From positions 1 through 35,297 of the forward strand of contig NZ_LWUA01000253.1 of NCBI RefSeq assembly GCF_005222955.1: a stretch of 35,297 bases of DNA. The letters are read 5' to 3'. Below the pieces are notes generated by a model, which saw nothing but the letters and a program-made list of their open reading frames with translations, did no database searches and was not told where the DNA came from. Below, piece after piece: positions 7,996-15,739 of this stretch (positions are counted from its first letter, which is position 1; every line of letters begins with the position of its first letter). This DNA comes from Blastococcus sp. CCUG 61487 (GTDB lineage: Bacteria; Actinomycetota; Actinomycetes; Mycobacteriales; Geodermatophilaceae). The position numbers and the translations under genes are program-made.

Positions 7996-8551
7996 TCACC
8001 CGCCGGTCCCGCTGGCGAACTCCTGGACGATGCGCTTGCAGAATGCCGGCAGGTCGTCCGGTGAGCGGCTGGTCGTGACGTTGCCGTCGGTCACGACCCC
8101 CTCGTCGACCACCTCGGCGCCCGGCGTTGCGCAGGTCGGTGCGCACACTGGGCCAGGACGTCAGCCGCCGGCCGCGGACGCGGTCCGCCTCCACCAGGTT
8201 CCAGGGTCCGTGGCAGATCGAGGCCACCGGTTTGCCGGAGTCCACGAAGTCGCGGACGAAGCTCACCGCGGTCTGGTTCATGCGCAGCTTGTCGGGGTTG
8301 ACCGTGCCCCCGGGCAAGACCAGCGCGTCGAAGTCGTCCGGTGACACGTCGCCGCCCAGCCGGTCGACGGCGAAGGTGCCGGCGTCCTCCAGGTCGTGGT
8401 TGCGCGCCGCGATCTCGCCGTCGTGGATCGAGAGCAGCGTGGTCCCGGCCCCGGCCTGGTCGAGCACCTGGCGGGGCTGCTCGAGCTCGACGCGCTCCAC
8501 GCCGTCGGCTGCGAGGATCGCCACGCGCCGCCCGTTCAGTTCGCCTGCCAT
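7996..8551 (-). pseudogene. DJ-1/PfpI family protein, frameshifted
   Basis: The gene encodes a PfpI-type member of the DJ-1 superfamily, close to general stress proteins of that group. It starts at ATG 8551 with GGGAG upstream (MAGELNGRRVAILAADGVER), and has the nucleophile elbow SICHGPW and the conserved Glu region (DGVERVELEQP). The frame breaks after VRTDLRNAG at about 8120, where CCGGG replaces an expected CCGG, one base too many. In the shifted frame the family C-terminus follows ([20 protein letters not shown] to a TGA at 7996). Read as is, the protein runs on into unrelated basic sequence. The active-site residues lie before the break. A stress-type promoter is at 8622-8667. Confidence 0.85.
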
Positions 8552-8621
8552 CTCATGCTCCCGCCATCGCCGGCTCGAGACGCCCCCGAGCTTTGGCCGG
8601 GGGGATACCGGACGCCCCTCC

Positions 8622-8667
8622 ATTCGACGTCGGGCAGGGAGGCCGCAGTATCGGCAGACATGCCGAT
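8622..8667 (-). promoter_or_regulatory. Stress-type box and -10 for PfpI gene
   Basis: The exact box ATCGG-CAGACATG-CCGAT lies at 8650-8667. On the minus strand TCGAAT (8622-8627) follows after 22 bp and is followed by GGAG, the same pattern as at 8908. Confidence 0.6.
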
Positions 8668-8867
8668 ACCGCACTGCGGCGATGCGGATCGGCCGCTTTG
8701 CCGGCCAGGGGATCAGGGGATGGCCATGGGCCGAGGCACGCTCGCAGCCCCGGAGGGGCCCGAGATCACCGCGCCTCCTACCGCGCGTGGCGATGGTTGC
8801 CGGCCGATCAGTCGGCACGTACCGCACCGGCCCGGCCACCGAGTGGGAGGCGGCCGGTAGGCACGGG

Positions 8868-8913
8868 ATCGGCACGTCTACCGATATCGCATCAGGGCCC
8901 GGGGGCCTGGAAT
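8868..8913 (+). promoter_or_regulatory. Stress-type box and -10 for 121-residue gene
   Basis: The exact box ATCGG-CACGTCTA-CCGAT lies at 8868-8885; TGGAAT (8908-8913) follows after 22 bp within CCTGGAATGGAG. A transcript starting near 8920 would have a leader of about 38 bases. Confidence 0.6.
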
Positions 8914-8957
8914 GGAGCAGGTCGGGGCCGATCGTCGAGAGGGACAGGAGACCGGGG

Positions 8958-9323
8958 ATGACCAGGACGGCCGATCTCTCGCTCAGGAACTCATATGCCG
9001 CGCAGAAGCAGATGGCGGAACTGGCGTTCTCCCTCCTGCGGATGCAGGCGGACACGCCGGCCGGGGTGTGGGTCGACGAGCACTTCCGAACGGAGTACCG
9101 GGAGATCTGGGAACGTGCTAGCTCCCTCGCCGGCGAGAGCGCCGCGGAGGCGCTGTTGCTGACCGTGCTCACCCATGCCCACGTCCTACTCGCCTACCTG
9201 GTCGCCGCGACCGGGATCAGCGAGGTCGAGTGGCTCGACCGCCTGCGTGCTGACTACGTCGACCGCATCCCCGCCAGCGGCACGGGCGTGTGGGGCCCGC
9301 GCACCCTCCGGCTCGGCGCCTGA
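8958..9323 (+). CDS. Unknown 121-residue helical protein
   Basis: I do not recognise this protein. It starts at ATG 8958 with AGGAG eight bases upstream (MTRTADLSLRNSYAAQKQ). Most of it is predicted helical by eye, with an alanine- and leucine-rich stretch around residues 60-85 (AAEALLLTVLTHAHVLLAYL) that may be a buried or membrane-associated helix. It has no cysteines. A stress-type promoter directly upstream ties it to the hsp20-dnaK operon and the PfpI gene. The upstream reading frame is open but lies across the promoter. Confidence 0.6.
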   Translation: MTRTADLSLRNSYAAQKQMAELAFSLLRMQADTPAGVWVDEHFRTEYREIWERASSLAGESAAEALLLTVLTHAHVLLAYLVAATGISEVEWLDRLRADYVDRIPASGTGVWGPRTLRLGA

Positions 9324-9445
9324 CCGGAGATCGGTCCACGGCGACGGCCCGGCTCCTCCCAGGGTCACGGCGAGCGGGGGGACAGGACAGCCTCAAGCGC
9401 GGCCATGGCTCGCTCGGTGACCTCCCCGACCGCACAGGTCGCGTG

Positions 9446-9592
9446 GTTGGTCATCGACCTCCAGGTGGTGACCGTCTCGCGGGCGCCGCCACGCGGGCCG
9501 GCACCGGCGATCCGGACACAGACCTTCGCGTCCCGCTTCGAGACATCGACTCCCGCGCACTGGTCATGCACGACATCCACCACGACCTCTCC
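9446..9592 (-). mobile_element. IS110 family transposase, N-terminal remnant
   Basis: About 49 residues (DQCAGVDVSKRDAKVCVRIA, then ETVTTWRSMTN) match the N-terminus of IS110-type transposases, where the first Asp of the DEDD RuvC-like site lies. The similarity stops after that, and the remaining 350 or so residues are missing. It lies in the 500-bp spacer before the IS256 remnant, and marks a spot of repeated insertion and loss. No function is expected. Confidence 0.8.
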
Positions 9593-9825
9593 ATGCTGGC
9601 GATCTCGGAGTCCGTCCCGGGGGGGGCAGGAAAATCGGAAGTCTGACGCTCGTGCTCGAAGGCAACACTCCACGGTTCCCGTGGAGCCCTCCACCACCAT
9701 GCTGACCTACAGGCTCGCAGGCACTACAGAGAAACCGGTGTCCGACCGGGGCGAACAGGTCCATCGTGGGCGGGCGCGTGCGGGCAGTCCAGCCCCGTTC
9801 CTACCCGCACCCGCCGATCGAATCT

Positions 9826-10278
9826 TCACGAGCCACAGTGAGCCTTCGCCGAAGGCTCAAGGCCGCTGACCTGGGACTTGCTCAGCCGGGTGATGCCCAA
9901 GGACTCGACGAGCTTCTCCATCCGCCGCGTCGAGACACTCAGCAGGTAGCAGGTGGCCACCACGGTGGTCAGCGCCCGCTCGGCCCGCCGGCGGCGCTCC
10001 AGCAGCCAGTCGGGGAAGTACGACCCGGAGCGCAGCTTCGGGATCGCCACGTCCAGGGTGCCGGCGCGGGTGTCGAACTCACGGCTCTGGTAGCCGTTAC
10101 GCACATTCGTGCGCTCGGCGCTGCGCTGGCCGTACTCGGCCCGGCAGACCGCGTCGGCCTCGGCCGACATCAGCGTGTTGATGAACGTGGTCAGCATCTG
10201 CCGCAGCAGATCCGGGCTGGCCTGGGCCAGCTGCTCGTCCAGGAAGCGGGCAGGGTCGATACTGCTCGGAGCGGTCAT
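9826..10278 (-). pseudogene. IS256 family transposase, C-terminally truncated
   Basis: The 150-residue frame matches the N-terminal third of IS256/Mutator-type transposases (DLLRQMLTTFINTLMSAEAD, RNGYQSREFDTRAGTLDVAI, then LGITRLSKSQV). Similarity ends at about 9865, and the last 14 residues are unrelated. The DDE catalytic core, which lies further downstream in full-length proteins of about 400 residues, is missing. The ATG at 10278 has AGGAG upstream. The sequence at 10296-10330 (containing GGAAGGTTTTCCAGAAGATC) is likely the outer end of the element. The other end is lost. Confidence 0.85.
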
Positions 10279-10295
10279 CGCGTTCTTCTCCTGGG

Positions 10296-10330
10296 GTTCC
10301 GTGGAAGGTTTTCCAGAAGATCACGCGGTG
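10296..10330. mobile_element. Probable outer end of the IS256-type element
   Basis: The AT-richer segment just upstream of the transposase start contains GTGGAAGGTTTTCCAGAAG, which looks like a terminal repeat of an IS256-type element. The partner repeat is not present because the other end has been deleted. Confidence 0.4.
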
Positions 10331-10481
10331 GCCGCCTCTACGTGGAGGGCCCGCTGGTCACCGGGGCCGTCGCGCACCACCTTGGTGGACGCCACTCCGC
10401 TTTCCCGGTATGAAGATCTGGTCGGTCTCTACCCCGACCGGTCGAGCAGCCGGTGCGGTCGCGGCTGAGGGATCGCCCAGC

Positions 10482-10487
10482 TAGCGC
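10482..10487 (+). promoter_or_regulatory. Possible -10 (TAGCGC) of LuxR gene
   Basis: TAGCGC lies 22 bases before the ATG at 10510 and resembles the TAGCGT hexamers of the stress promoters. A loose palindrome, GTCGG-TCTCTACC-CCGAC, is at 10421-10438, but 43 bp away rather than 22, so I do not count it as a member. Confidence 0.25.
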
Positions 10488-10509
10488 TGAGTTTCTCGAA
10501 GGGGCGGCC

Positions 10510-11529
10510 ATGCGCTCGGAACAGGCAAGTGAGCTGCTGCTGGCCGAGACCGCCGCCTCGATCGGCAGCACGTCCGAGCGCGCGCACGCGATGCTCGAGG
10601 TCCTCCGTCGGATCATCCCGTTCGACGGCGCCTTCCTGGCGTTCGCCGACCCGCTGGGCCACGGCTACCACTCCCTGGTGAGCGTCGACCTGGACGTGCG
10701 GACCGCGGAGTTCCTCGCCGGCCCCCAAGTCGCGCGGGACATCGAGGCCACCGGGACCGATCGGGCACGTCCGCCGTTGGGCCCGTCGGACCTGCCCTAC
10801 CCGGCCGAGGAACTGCCGACCTGGGCCGAGTGCCTGATCCCCTCCGGTATCCACCAGGGGCTGGGCGTTGCCCTGTTCGCACCCGGGAGGCGGCACGTCG
10901 GCCATCTCGCAGTGCTATCCGGCAGCCGGCAGCCTCCGTCTCCGGCCATCCGGCGCCGGCTCGGGCGGCTGGCGCCGGTGTTCGCGCGCGGAATCGACCC
11001 GATGCGTTCCCTGATCGCTGCAGCGCGGCTGGTCCGGGGGGCCACCGCAGCTGTGGTGCTGCGGGCGGACGGCGGCTGCCAGGCGCTGCCGGGCATGCCG
11101 GTGGATGCGCGGCTCGTGGACCGCTCCCCCGTCCTGGCCGCCGCACGCGAGCGGATTGCCGACGGGCACCTCTACTCCTCGTTCCTCTGGCCGGTGGGTG
11201 GCTCGCACGCCCCCGGCGGGCACGTGCGTCTCACCGTCCTGGCGGCACCCGAGGACGTGCCGCCGGGCCTGACCGCCGTGGCCCTGCTGTCACCGGCGCC
11301 CGACCTGCACGGGCTCACCCCCCGGGAACTCGAGGTGCTGGGCTTCCTCGTCGAGGGGTGCTCCAACCACGAGATCGCTCGTGCGCTCGTCGTGGCGGCG
11401 CGGACCGTGGCCGCCCACCTGGAGCACATCCTCGTCAAGCTCGGGGCGCCGACCAGAACACTCGCCGCGGTCCGCGCCGAACGGGACGGTCTCTACGTTC
11501 CGGCCGCTCGCGCCGGCGGGCATGCATGA
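10510..11529 (+). CDS. LuxR family transcriptional regulator
   Basis: The 339-residue protein ends in a LuxR/FixJ-type helix-turn-helix (LTPRELEVLGFLVEGCSNHE, then ARTVAAHLEHILVKLGAPTR, about residues 275-325). The N-terminal 200 residues look like a GAF-type sensory region, with no receiver domain, so it is probably not a two-component response regulator. The ATG at 10510 has GGGGCGG upstream. It stands alone between the IS256 remnant and the DUF2267 gene. Since it lies among genes sharing the stress-type box and is intact, it is one candidate for the factor that reads the box; there is no direct evidence. Confidence 0.85.
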   Translation: MRSEQASELLLAETAASIGSTSERAHAMLEVLRRIIPFDGAFLAFADPLGHGYHSLVSVDLDVRTAEFLAGPQVARDIEATGTDRARPPLGPSDLPYPAEELPTWAECLIPSGIHQGLGVALFAPGRRHVGHLAVLSGSRQPPSPAIRRRLGRLAPVFARGIDPMRSLIAAARLVRGATAAVVLRADGGCQALPGMPVDARLVDRSPVLAAARERIADGHLYSSFLWPVGGSHAPGGHVRLTVLAAPEDVPPGLTAVALLSPAPDLHGLTPRELEVLGFLVEGCSNHEIARALVVAARTVAAHLEHILVKLGAPTRTLAAVRAERDGLYVPAARAGGHA

Positions 11530-11630
11530 GCCTGCGCGCGAGCCCGGGCCGGCCATAGCGGTCCGTCCCGGACCAGAGCGGCGACCGGCGACGCGGGCTG
11601 AGCGAGGCCGCGCCCCCGGGGGTTCACGAC

Positions 11631-11675
11631 ATCGGCCGATCGACCGATGCCATGCGCGCTGAACGGTCATAGCGT
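11631..11675 (+). promoter_or_regulatory. Stress-type box and -10 for DUF2267 gene
   Basis: The exact box ATCGG-CCGATCGA-CCGAT lies at 11631-11648; TAGCGT (11670-11675) follows after 21 bp. The same 18-mer, inverted, precedes AraC copy 2. An ATG at 11647 lies inside the box, upstream of the predicted transcript start, and so cannot be the start codon if this promoter is used. Confidence 0.65.
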
Positions 11676-11703
11676 CGGACTCGCGGAGGCGGAGGCGTTC
11701 GGC

Positions 11704-11880
11704 GTGGACGAGTTCGTGGGCCGCGTCGCTGTACGTGGGGACGTCGGGCCCGCCGAGGCCCGGAACGGGGCCGCGGCCGTCCTGACGACGGTGCGGCAGG
11801 CAGTCACCCCTGGCGAGTTCGACGACGTCCTCTCCCAGCTGCCGCAGGAGTACCGGGAGCTGGTCGGGCCGATGGCCTGA
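11704..11880 (+). CDS. Short DUF2267 family protein
   Basis: The 58-residue product covers one DUF2267-type repeat (DEFVGRVAVRGDVGPAEARN, then LTTVRQAVTPGEFDDVLSQL). Most DUF2267 proteins have about 130 residues with two such repeats, so this one is half-length. Their function is unknown; they often lie in stress clusters. I chose GTG 11704 because GGAGG lies eight bases upstream and because the stress-type promoter predicts transcription from about 11683. The alternative ATG at 11647 would add 19 residues unlike the family. Confidence 0.65.
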   Translation: MDEFVGRVAVRGDVGPAEARNGAAAVLTTVRQAVTPGEFDDVLSQLPQEYRELVGPMA

Positions 11881-12127
11881 GCCCAAGCGATCCCGCATCA
11901 ACTGGCGACCGGAGCAGCAGGGGCAGACGCCGCCCGGTGAACGGCCCGCGGGCGGGTCCCACGAGGCCGTGGTCGGCAGCCTCCGGGCCGTCCCGCCGGT
12001 CGAGGACCGCAATCGCGCGGAGGTGATGCGGTCTGTGCCCGTCCACCCCGGACCGGGCCGGTCGGCAAGCCGGCGCCCGGAGCCCGCTCAGTCGGTCGGC
12101 GGAACCGGATGCCCTCCGCCTACGTGC

Positions 12128-12367
12128 TCAGGCTCTCGGCGCCAGTTCGTACCTCGGTCCCAGATCGTTGGGGACCGAGTCGGGCACCTCGTGCAGGATC
12201 TTGGGTTCGCTGTGCAGCAGCCGCTGGACGGCGGCGCGCGTCCGATCCAGGTCGAGGCCCGCCCGGCGGGCGATGTCCTGCAGGTGCGGAGCGCCGTCCT
12301 CGACCTCACCCTCGGCCACGCTCCGGTACACCGCGGCGTCCTCGCCCGACAGGTCCTCGACTCGCAT
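12128..12367 (-). CDS. 79-residue winged-helix-like protein (copy 1)
   Basis: I do not know a function. The protein begins MRVEDLSGEDAAVYRSVAEG, and its middle (LQDIARRAGLDLDRTRAAVQ) has the pattern of a helix-turn-helix with a recognition helix; the end is conserved ([16 protein letters not shown]). A second copy of equal length lies at 26694-26933, more than half identical. The fold suggests a small DNA-binding protein, perhaps a regulator that works with the AraC proteins, but this is inference. The ATG at 12367 has AAGGA six bases upstream. It follows the chaperone operon on the same strand, 140 bases from its end. Confidence 0.75.
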   Translation of the reverse strand: MRVEDLSGEDAAVYRSVAEGEVEDGAPHLQDIARRAGLDLDRTRAAVQRLLHSEPKILHEVPDSVPNDLGPRYELAPRA

Positions 12368-12429
12368 GATCGTCCTTCCCGGAGAGGCAGCCCGACACCG
12401 CGTCCGGCGTCGGAGCGGACCTACCCGGC

Positions 12430-12471
12430 TACCGGAACCGGTATGTGGTCGGCGCCGGAGAAATCTCGGCG
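12430..12471. terminator. Palindrome and hairpin after the chaperone operon
   Basis: TACCGG-AA-CCGGTA (12430-12443) is a perfect inverted repeat, and CGCCGGAGAAATCTCGGCG (12453-12471) can fold into a second stem. They lie just beyond the last gene of the operon and may end its transcript, or the first may be an operator for the 79-residue gene. Confidence 0.35.
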
Positions 12472-12507
12472 TCGACACCGAGGGCCGACACCTCCGGGGT
12501 ACGCCGG

Positions 12508-13755
12508 TCAACCGTCACCGTGCTCGGTGGCGCGACTCGTGCGATAGGTGTACGCCGCCCGTCGAACCGCCTCATCTGATTCGAGGCCGGCACCGAGCGC
12601 ACCGCCGACGGTGGCCAGCGAGGCCGTCAGCCAGGCGACGTCGACGTAGTGCACGAAAGCCACCGGATGCGCGATCGCTTCGGCGAAGCGTGACGGGACG
12701 ACGAGCAGCAACCCGGCGACCAGGCTGAGCACGAAGAGCGCGGCATAGAACACCGCCACCCCGATCACGACCGTCGCCGTGGTCGCGATGTTGAACAGCA
12801 CGATCTGCTGCCTCGCGCGAGGCGCGACGACGTGCTCCCACAGCCCAGCACCGACGATCAGCGTTACGCCGATCGCGACGACCGAGCACAGGGTGACGAC
12901 GGCCAACCGCTGCCACCCGAGGGCAACGGCCAGGCTCCAGATGTCCGGGGTGACCAGCGCGAAGACACCCGCAGCAGTGGCCGCCGTCAGGGCACGGGAG
13001 AGGCGAGCGGCCAGCTGCCACGGACGATTCGCCCGCACCATGCCGAACAGCAGCTGCAGGTGGCCGGTGACCACCCGAGTCGTGTACCGGAGCGCCTGTC
13101 CCTGGTCGTCGACGTCGGAACCGAGTTCTGACAACCGGCTGCTGATCCGCCGCAGCGCCGCATCCCCGAGACCGTCGGCGCCTCTTCTGCGGTCCTCACC
13201 CAACAGGGCGCCGACCAAGCTGAGCACGGCGTCACGGAGACGCCGTCGCACAACGAAGGTTCCCAGTGCGGGGATCGACAGGACCGCGACCCCGTGCATC
13301 GGGCTCGCGTGGGCAACCTCCGGCCGTCTGGCCACCCGCAGGGGCAGATCGGTCAGGACCACGACGAAGTCCCAGCCGCGCGCCAGGAGGAGCTGCCGAG
13401 CTGCGGCGACGATCTCGCTGTCTTCCGCCGGTGGCTCCACCAGACCGTTCTCGAGGACGTGAAAAGCCCACTTCACGTCCGGGAAGAGCGCTTCGAGCTC
13501 ACCGCGGATGCCATCGACGAGCTCTGCAGTCAGCTCGTCAGAGACCGCGGGGGCGTTGACCACCCCCACTCGCACGTCGGGCATCCCGGCCTCCACCGGC
13601 ACGATCAGACGCCCAGCCGGAAGAGGTCGATCGCTTTCTCCCGCTGGTCGATCGACCGGCTCTACACCGTCTGCAGTTGGCGTGATCACATCGCGATCGG
13701 CCCCTCGCCCTGAGCCGCGTCCGGGAACGTCGGTCTCCTCCCCGTCGTCGGTCAC
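12508..13755 (-). CDS. Unknown membrane protein, last gene of chaperone operon
   Basis: The 415-residue protein is not one I recognise. The first 260 residues look soluble and carry conserved-looking stretches (VGVVNAPAVSDELTAELVDG, VVVLTDLPLRVARRPEVAHA). The C-terminal part has four or five membrane helices (for example LAVVTLCSVVAIGVTLIVGA and IATTATVVIGVAVFYAALFV). It starts with GTG 13755, overlapping the TGA of the flavoprotein gene (GTGA), so it is translationally coupled and belongs to the operon. Its place after redox and chaperone genes suggests a membrane role in the stress response, but nothing in the sequence shows a reaction. Confidence 0.75.
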   Translation of the reverse strand: MTDDGEETDVPGRGSGRGADRDVITPTADGVEPVDRPAGESDRPLPAGRLIVPVEAGMPDVRVGVVNAPAVSDELTAELVDGIRGELEALFPDVKWAFHVLENGLVEPPAEDSEIVAAARQLLLARGWDFVVVLTDLPLRVARRPEVAHASPMHGVAVLSIPALGTFVVRRRLRDAVLSLVGALLGEDRRRGADGLGDAALRRISSRLSELGSDVDDQGQALRYTTRVVTGHLQLLFGMVRANRPWQLAARLSRALTAATAAGVFALVTPDIWSLAVALGWQRLAVVTLCSVVAIGVTLIVGAGLWEHVVAPRARQQIVLFNIATTATVVIGVAVFYAALFVLSLVAGLLLVVPSRFAEAIAHPVAFVHYVDVAWLTASLATVGGALGAGLESDEAVRRAAYTYRTSRATEHGDG

Positions 13756-15470
13756 CGGCGGGTGGCGAAGTGCTCGTGCACCATGCGGACCGCCATCGCC
13801 CCCTCTCCCGCCGCCGAGACAACCCGCTTCACCGAGCCACTGCGTACGTCGCCGGCCGCGAAGACGCCCGGCAGGCTGGTCTCGAGCAGCAGCGGGTCGG
13901 GACCGTCGGACTCCCCCCGCTCCCGCACCCGGCGCGCGTCCGGCCCGGTCAGCACGTAGCCGCCGGCGTCCAGGGCGATCGTGTCGGGCAACCACGACGT
14001 GCTGGGCACGCCCCCGATGAACACCATGAGTTCGCGTGCGGGCAGGCGCTGACGTTCACCGGTCTCCGCGTCCTCCACCACGACGGCCTCGAGGCGGCCG
14101 GCCTCGCCCTCCAGTTCCTCCACCGTGGTGTGGAGGTGCACCTCGATGCGCGGGTCCTGGGTGATTCGGCCGGCGAGGTAGCGCGACATGTTCTCGTCGA
14201 GTTCGTGCTCGCGGACCACCAGATGGACCTGGGCGGCGTGGCCGGCGAGGAAGACCGCGGCCTGGCCGCCCGAGTTGCCCCCGCCCACGACGACCACCGG
14301 TTCTCCGACGCACTGCTGGGCCTCGAGGGGCGTGGCCGCGTAATACACGCAGGTGTCCTCGAACCGTTCCAGCCCCGAGACCCGGAGCCGGCGGACGCGC
14401 ACGCCGGAGGCGACGAGCACCGTGCGCGCGACCAGCTCACCGCCGTCGCCGAACCGCAGCACGTGGTTCCCGTCCCGCTCCGCGATCCCCACCACCTCCG
14501 ACGGGACGGAGCGCCGCGCCCCGAACTTCTCCGCTTGCAGCACGGCGCGCTCGGCCAGCTCGCCCCCCGAGATCCCGGAGGGGAAGCCGAGGTAGTTCTC
14601 GATGCACGACGTCCGCCCCGCCTGCCCGCCCGCCGCGACGCCGTCGAGCACCGCGGTGTCGAGGCCCTCCGAGGCGCCGTACACAGCCGCCGCCAGCCCG
14701 GCAGGGCCGGCCCCCACGACCACGAGATCGCAGATCCCCCGGGCGTCGCCGAGGTCGCGCAGTCCGAACGTCGCCGCGAGTTCAGCGGTCGACGGGTTCC
14801 TCAGCAGGCGGTCCCGGTACAGCACGACCGGCGTGTCGCCGGGACCGAGCCCGAGGGATCGGAGCAGCTGTTCCGCCATCGGGTCGGTCTCCAGGTCGAG
14901 GAACCGGTGCGGCAGGCGGTTGCGGGCGGCGAACTCGCGCAGCTCCCGTGTGCCGGCCGAGTACCTGGAGCCGATGATCCGGAAGCCGGTGCCCTCGCCC
15001 AGCGCCAGCCAGCGTCGGACGAGGTAGGCCCGCAGCACGAGATCGCCGAAGGGGTGGTCCCGCGCCGCGAGGGCGCGTAGCCGATCTGCCGGAACCGCGA
15101 GGACTTCGCCCCCGTCGACGACGACGACACTCAGGAAGGCCGGTTGCCCCGTGAGGACGCCGAGCTCGCCGAGGAAGCGGCCGGGTCCGTGCAGCCGGAC
15201 CACCCGCTGGTCGGACGTCCCGAATGCCTCGACGACGGCGACCCGGCCGGAGAGCACCACGTAGAAGGTGTCCTCCGGTTCGCCCTCGGCGACGAGCAGG
15301 TCCCCGGGCGTCGTGGGCCGCCGCTCCCCCCACGTCTCCAGCTGCCGGATGCGCGTCTCCTCGAGGCGGGGGAAGGCCCCCGACACGTCCGGTGTCTCAC
15401 CAGGCGGCACGTCGGCCAGCAGCTGCTCGACGCCGTGGCCCTTCTGGTCGGCCGGCGCCTGCGTCGCCAC
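13752..15470 (-). CDS. cNMP-binding/thioredoxin-reductase-like flavoprotein
   Basis: The 572-residue protein has three parts. Residues 35-150 form a cyclic-nucleotide-binding-type domain (VVLSGRVAVVEAFG, GPGRFLGELGVLTGQPAF). Residues 161-235 resemble a glutaredoxin/thioredoxin-like fold without a CxxC. From 248 on it is a thioredoxin-reductase-type FAD/NADPH module (VVVGAGPAGLAAAVYG, VVVVGGGNSGGQAAVFLA, GVFAAGDV). The redox CxxC of true thioredoxin reductases is replaced by TCVYYAATP, so electrons must leave by another route. The start is unclear; GTG 15470 has GAGG upstream and fits the first family-like residues. The gene lies between the UBP zinc finger and the membrane protein (overlap GTGA). 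Since it follows trx, a redox role with that protein is likely. Confidence 0.8.
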   Translation of the reverse strand: MATQAPADQKGHGVEQLLADVPPGETPDVSGAFPRLEETRIRQLETWGERRPTTPGDLLVAEGEPEDTFYVVLSGRVAVVEAFGTSDQRVVRLHGPGRFLGELGVLTGQPAFLSVVVVDGGEVLAVPADRLRALAARDHPFGDLVLRAYLVRRWLALGEGTGFRIIGSRYSAGTRELREFAARNRLPHRFLDLETDPMAEQLLRSLGLGPGDTPVVLYRDRLLRNPSTAELAATFGLRDLGDARGICDLVVVGAGPAGLAAAVYGASEGLDTAVLDGVAAGGQAGRTSCIENYLGFPSGISGGELAERAVLQAEKFGARRSVPSEVVGIAERDGNHVLRFGDGGELVARTVLVASGVRVRRLRVSGLERFEDTCVYYAATPLEAQQCVGEPVVVVGGGNSGGQAAVFLAGHAAQVHLVVREHELDENMSRYLAGRITQDPRIEVHLHTTVEELEGEAGRLEAVVVEDAETGERQRLPARELMVFIGGVPSTSWLPDTIALDAGGYVLTGPDARRVRERGESDGPDPLLLETSLPGVFAAGDVRSGSVKRVVSAAGEGAMAVRMVHEHFATRR

Positions 15471-15739
15471 ACCGGTGCCTCGTCCACGAAGCACCACCGC
15501 CAGTCCTCGCCCGGCTGGAACGACCGGATGATCGGATGGCCGACCAGGCCGGCGTGCTTGCGGGCGTGCTTCCCCGGGGACTGGTCGCAGCAGCCGACGT
15601 GCCCACAGGTAAGACACAGCCGCAGATGGACCCACGGAGAGCCGGTCCGCAGGCACTCTTCGCATCCCTGAGGGGTGCGCGGCACGACGTCCTCCCGCAC
15701 GAAGGCCAGGTGCGGATCGAGACCTACCGGGATGGTCAT
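15131..15739 (-). CDS. UBP-type zinc finger protein, 3' end uncertain
   Basis: The first 90 residues form a UBP-type (ubiquitin-hydrolase) zinc finger with the expected ligands: Cys26, Cys29, Cys42, Cys45, Cys50/51, His58, His62 and His68 (QGCEECLRTGSPW, LCLTCGHVGCC, GKHARKHAGLVGHP). In eukaryotes this fold binds the ubiquitin C-terminus; its ligand in bacteria is unknown. After CFVDEAPV (about 15470) relatives usually stop, but here the frame stays open to 15131, overlapping the flavoprotein gene by 340 bases with arginine-rich shadow sequence. A one-base change near 15470, or a former fusion of the two genes, would explain this. It starts at ATG 15739, overlapping the thioredoxin stop (ATGA). 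Confidence 0.7.
   Translation of the reverse strand: MTIPVGLDPHLAFVREDVVPRTPQGCEECLRTGSPWVHLRLCLTCGHVGCCDQSPGKHARKHAGLVGHPIIRSFQPGEDWRWCFVDEAPVWRRRRRPTRRATASSSCWPTCRLVRHRTCRGPSPASRRRASGSWRRGGSGGPRRPGTCSSPRANRRTPSTWCSPAGSPSSRHSGRPTSGWSGCTDPAASSASSASSRGNRPS

Larger units (their letters stand above)
8552..8957. other. 406-bp regulatory spacer with two exact boxes
   Basis: This spacer separates the divergent PfpI and 121-residue genes. It carries two exact stress-type boxes (8650-8667 and 8868-8885) and a partial one, ATCGG-CCGCTTTG-CCGGC, at 8688-8705. I see no coding sequence in it. Confidence 0.7.

Noticed and set aside
10421-10438. GTCGG-N8-CCGAC as a further regulon box before the LuxR gene
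   Set aside because: Arms differ at both ends and the possible -10 is 43 bp rather than 22 bp away.
12411-12428. CGGAG-CGGACCTA-CCCGG as a box for the 79-residue gene
   Set aside because: Only the middle resembles other sites; the arms do not match and no hexamer follows at 22 bp.
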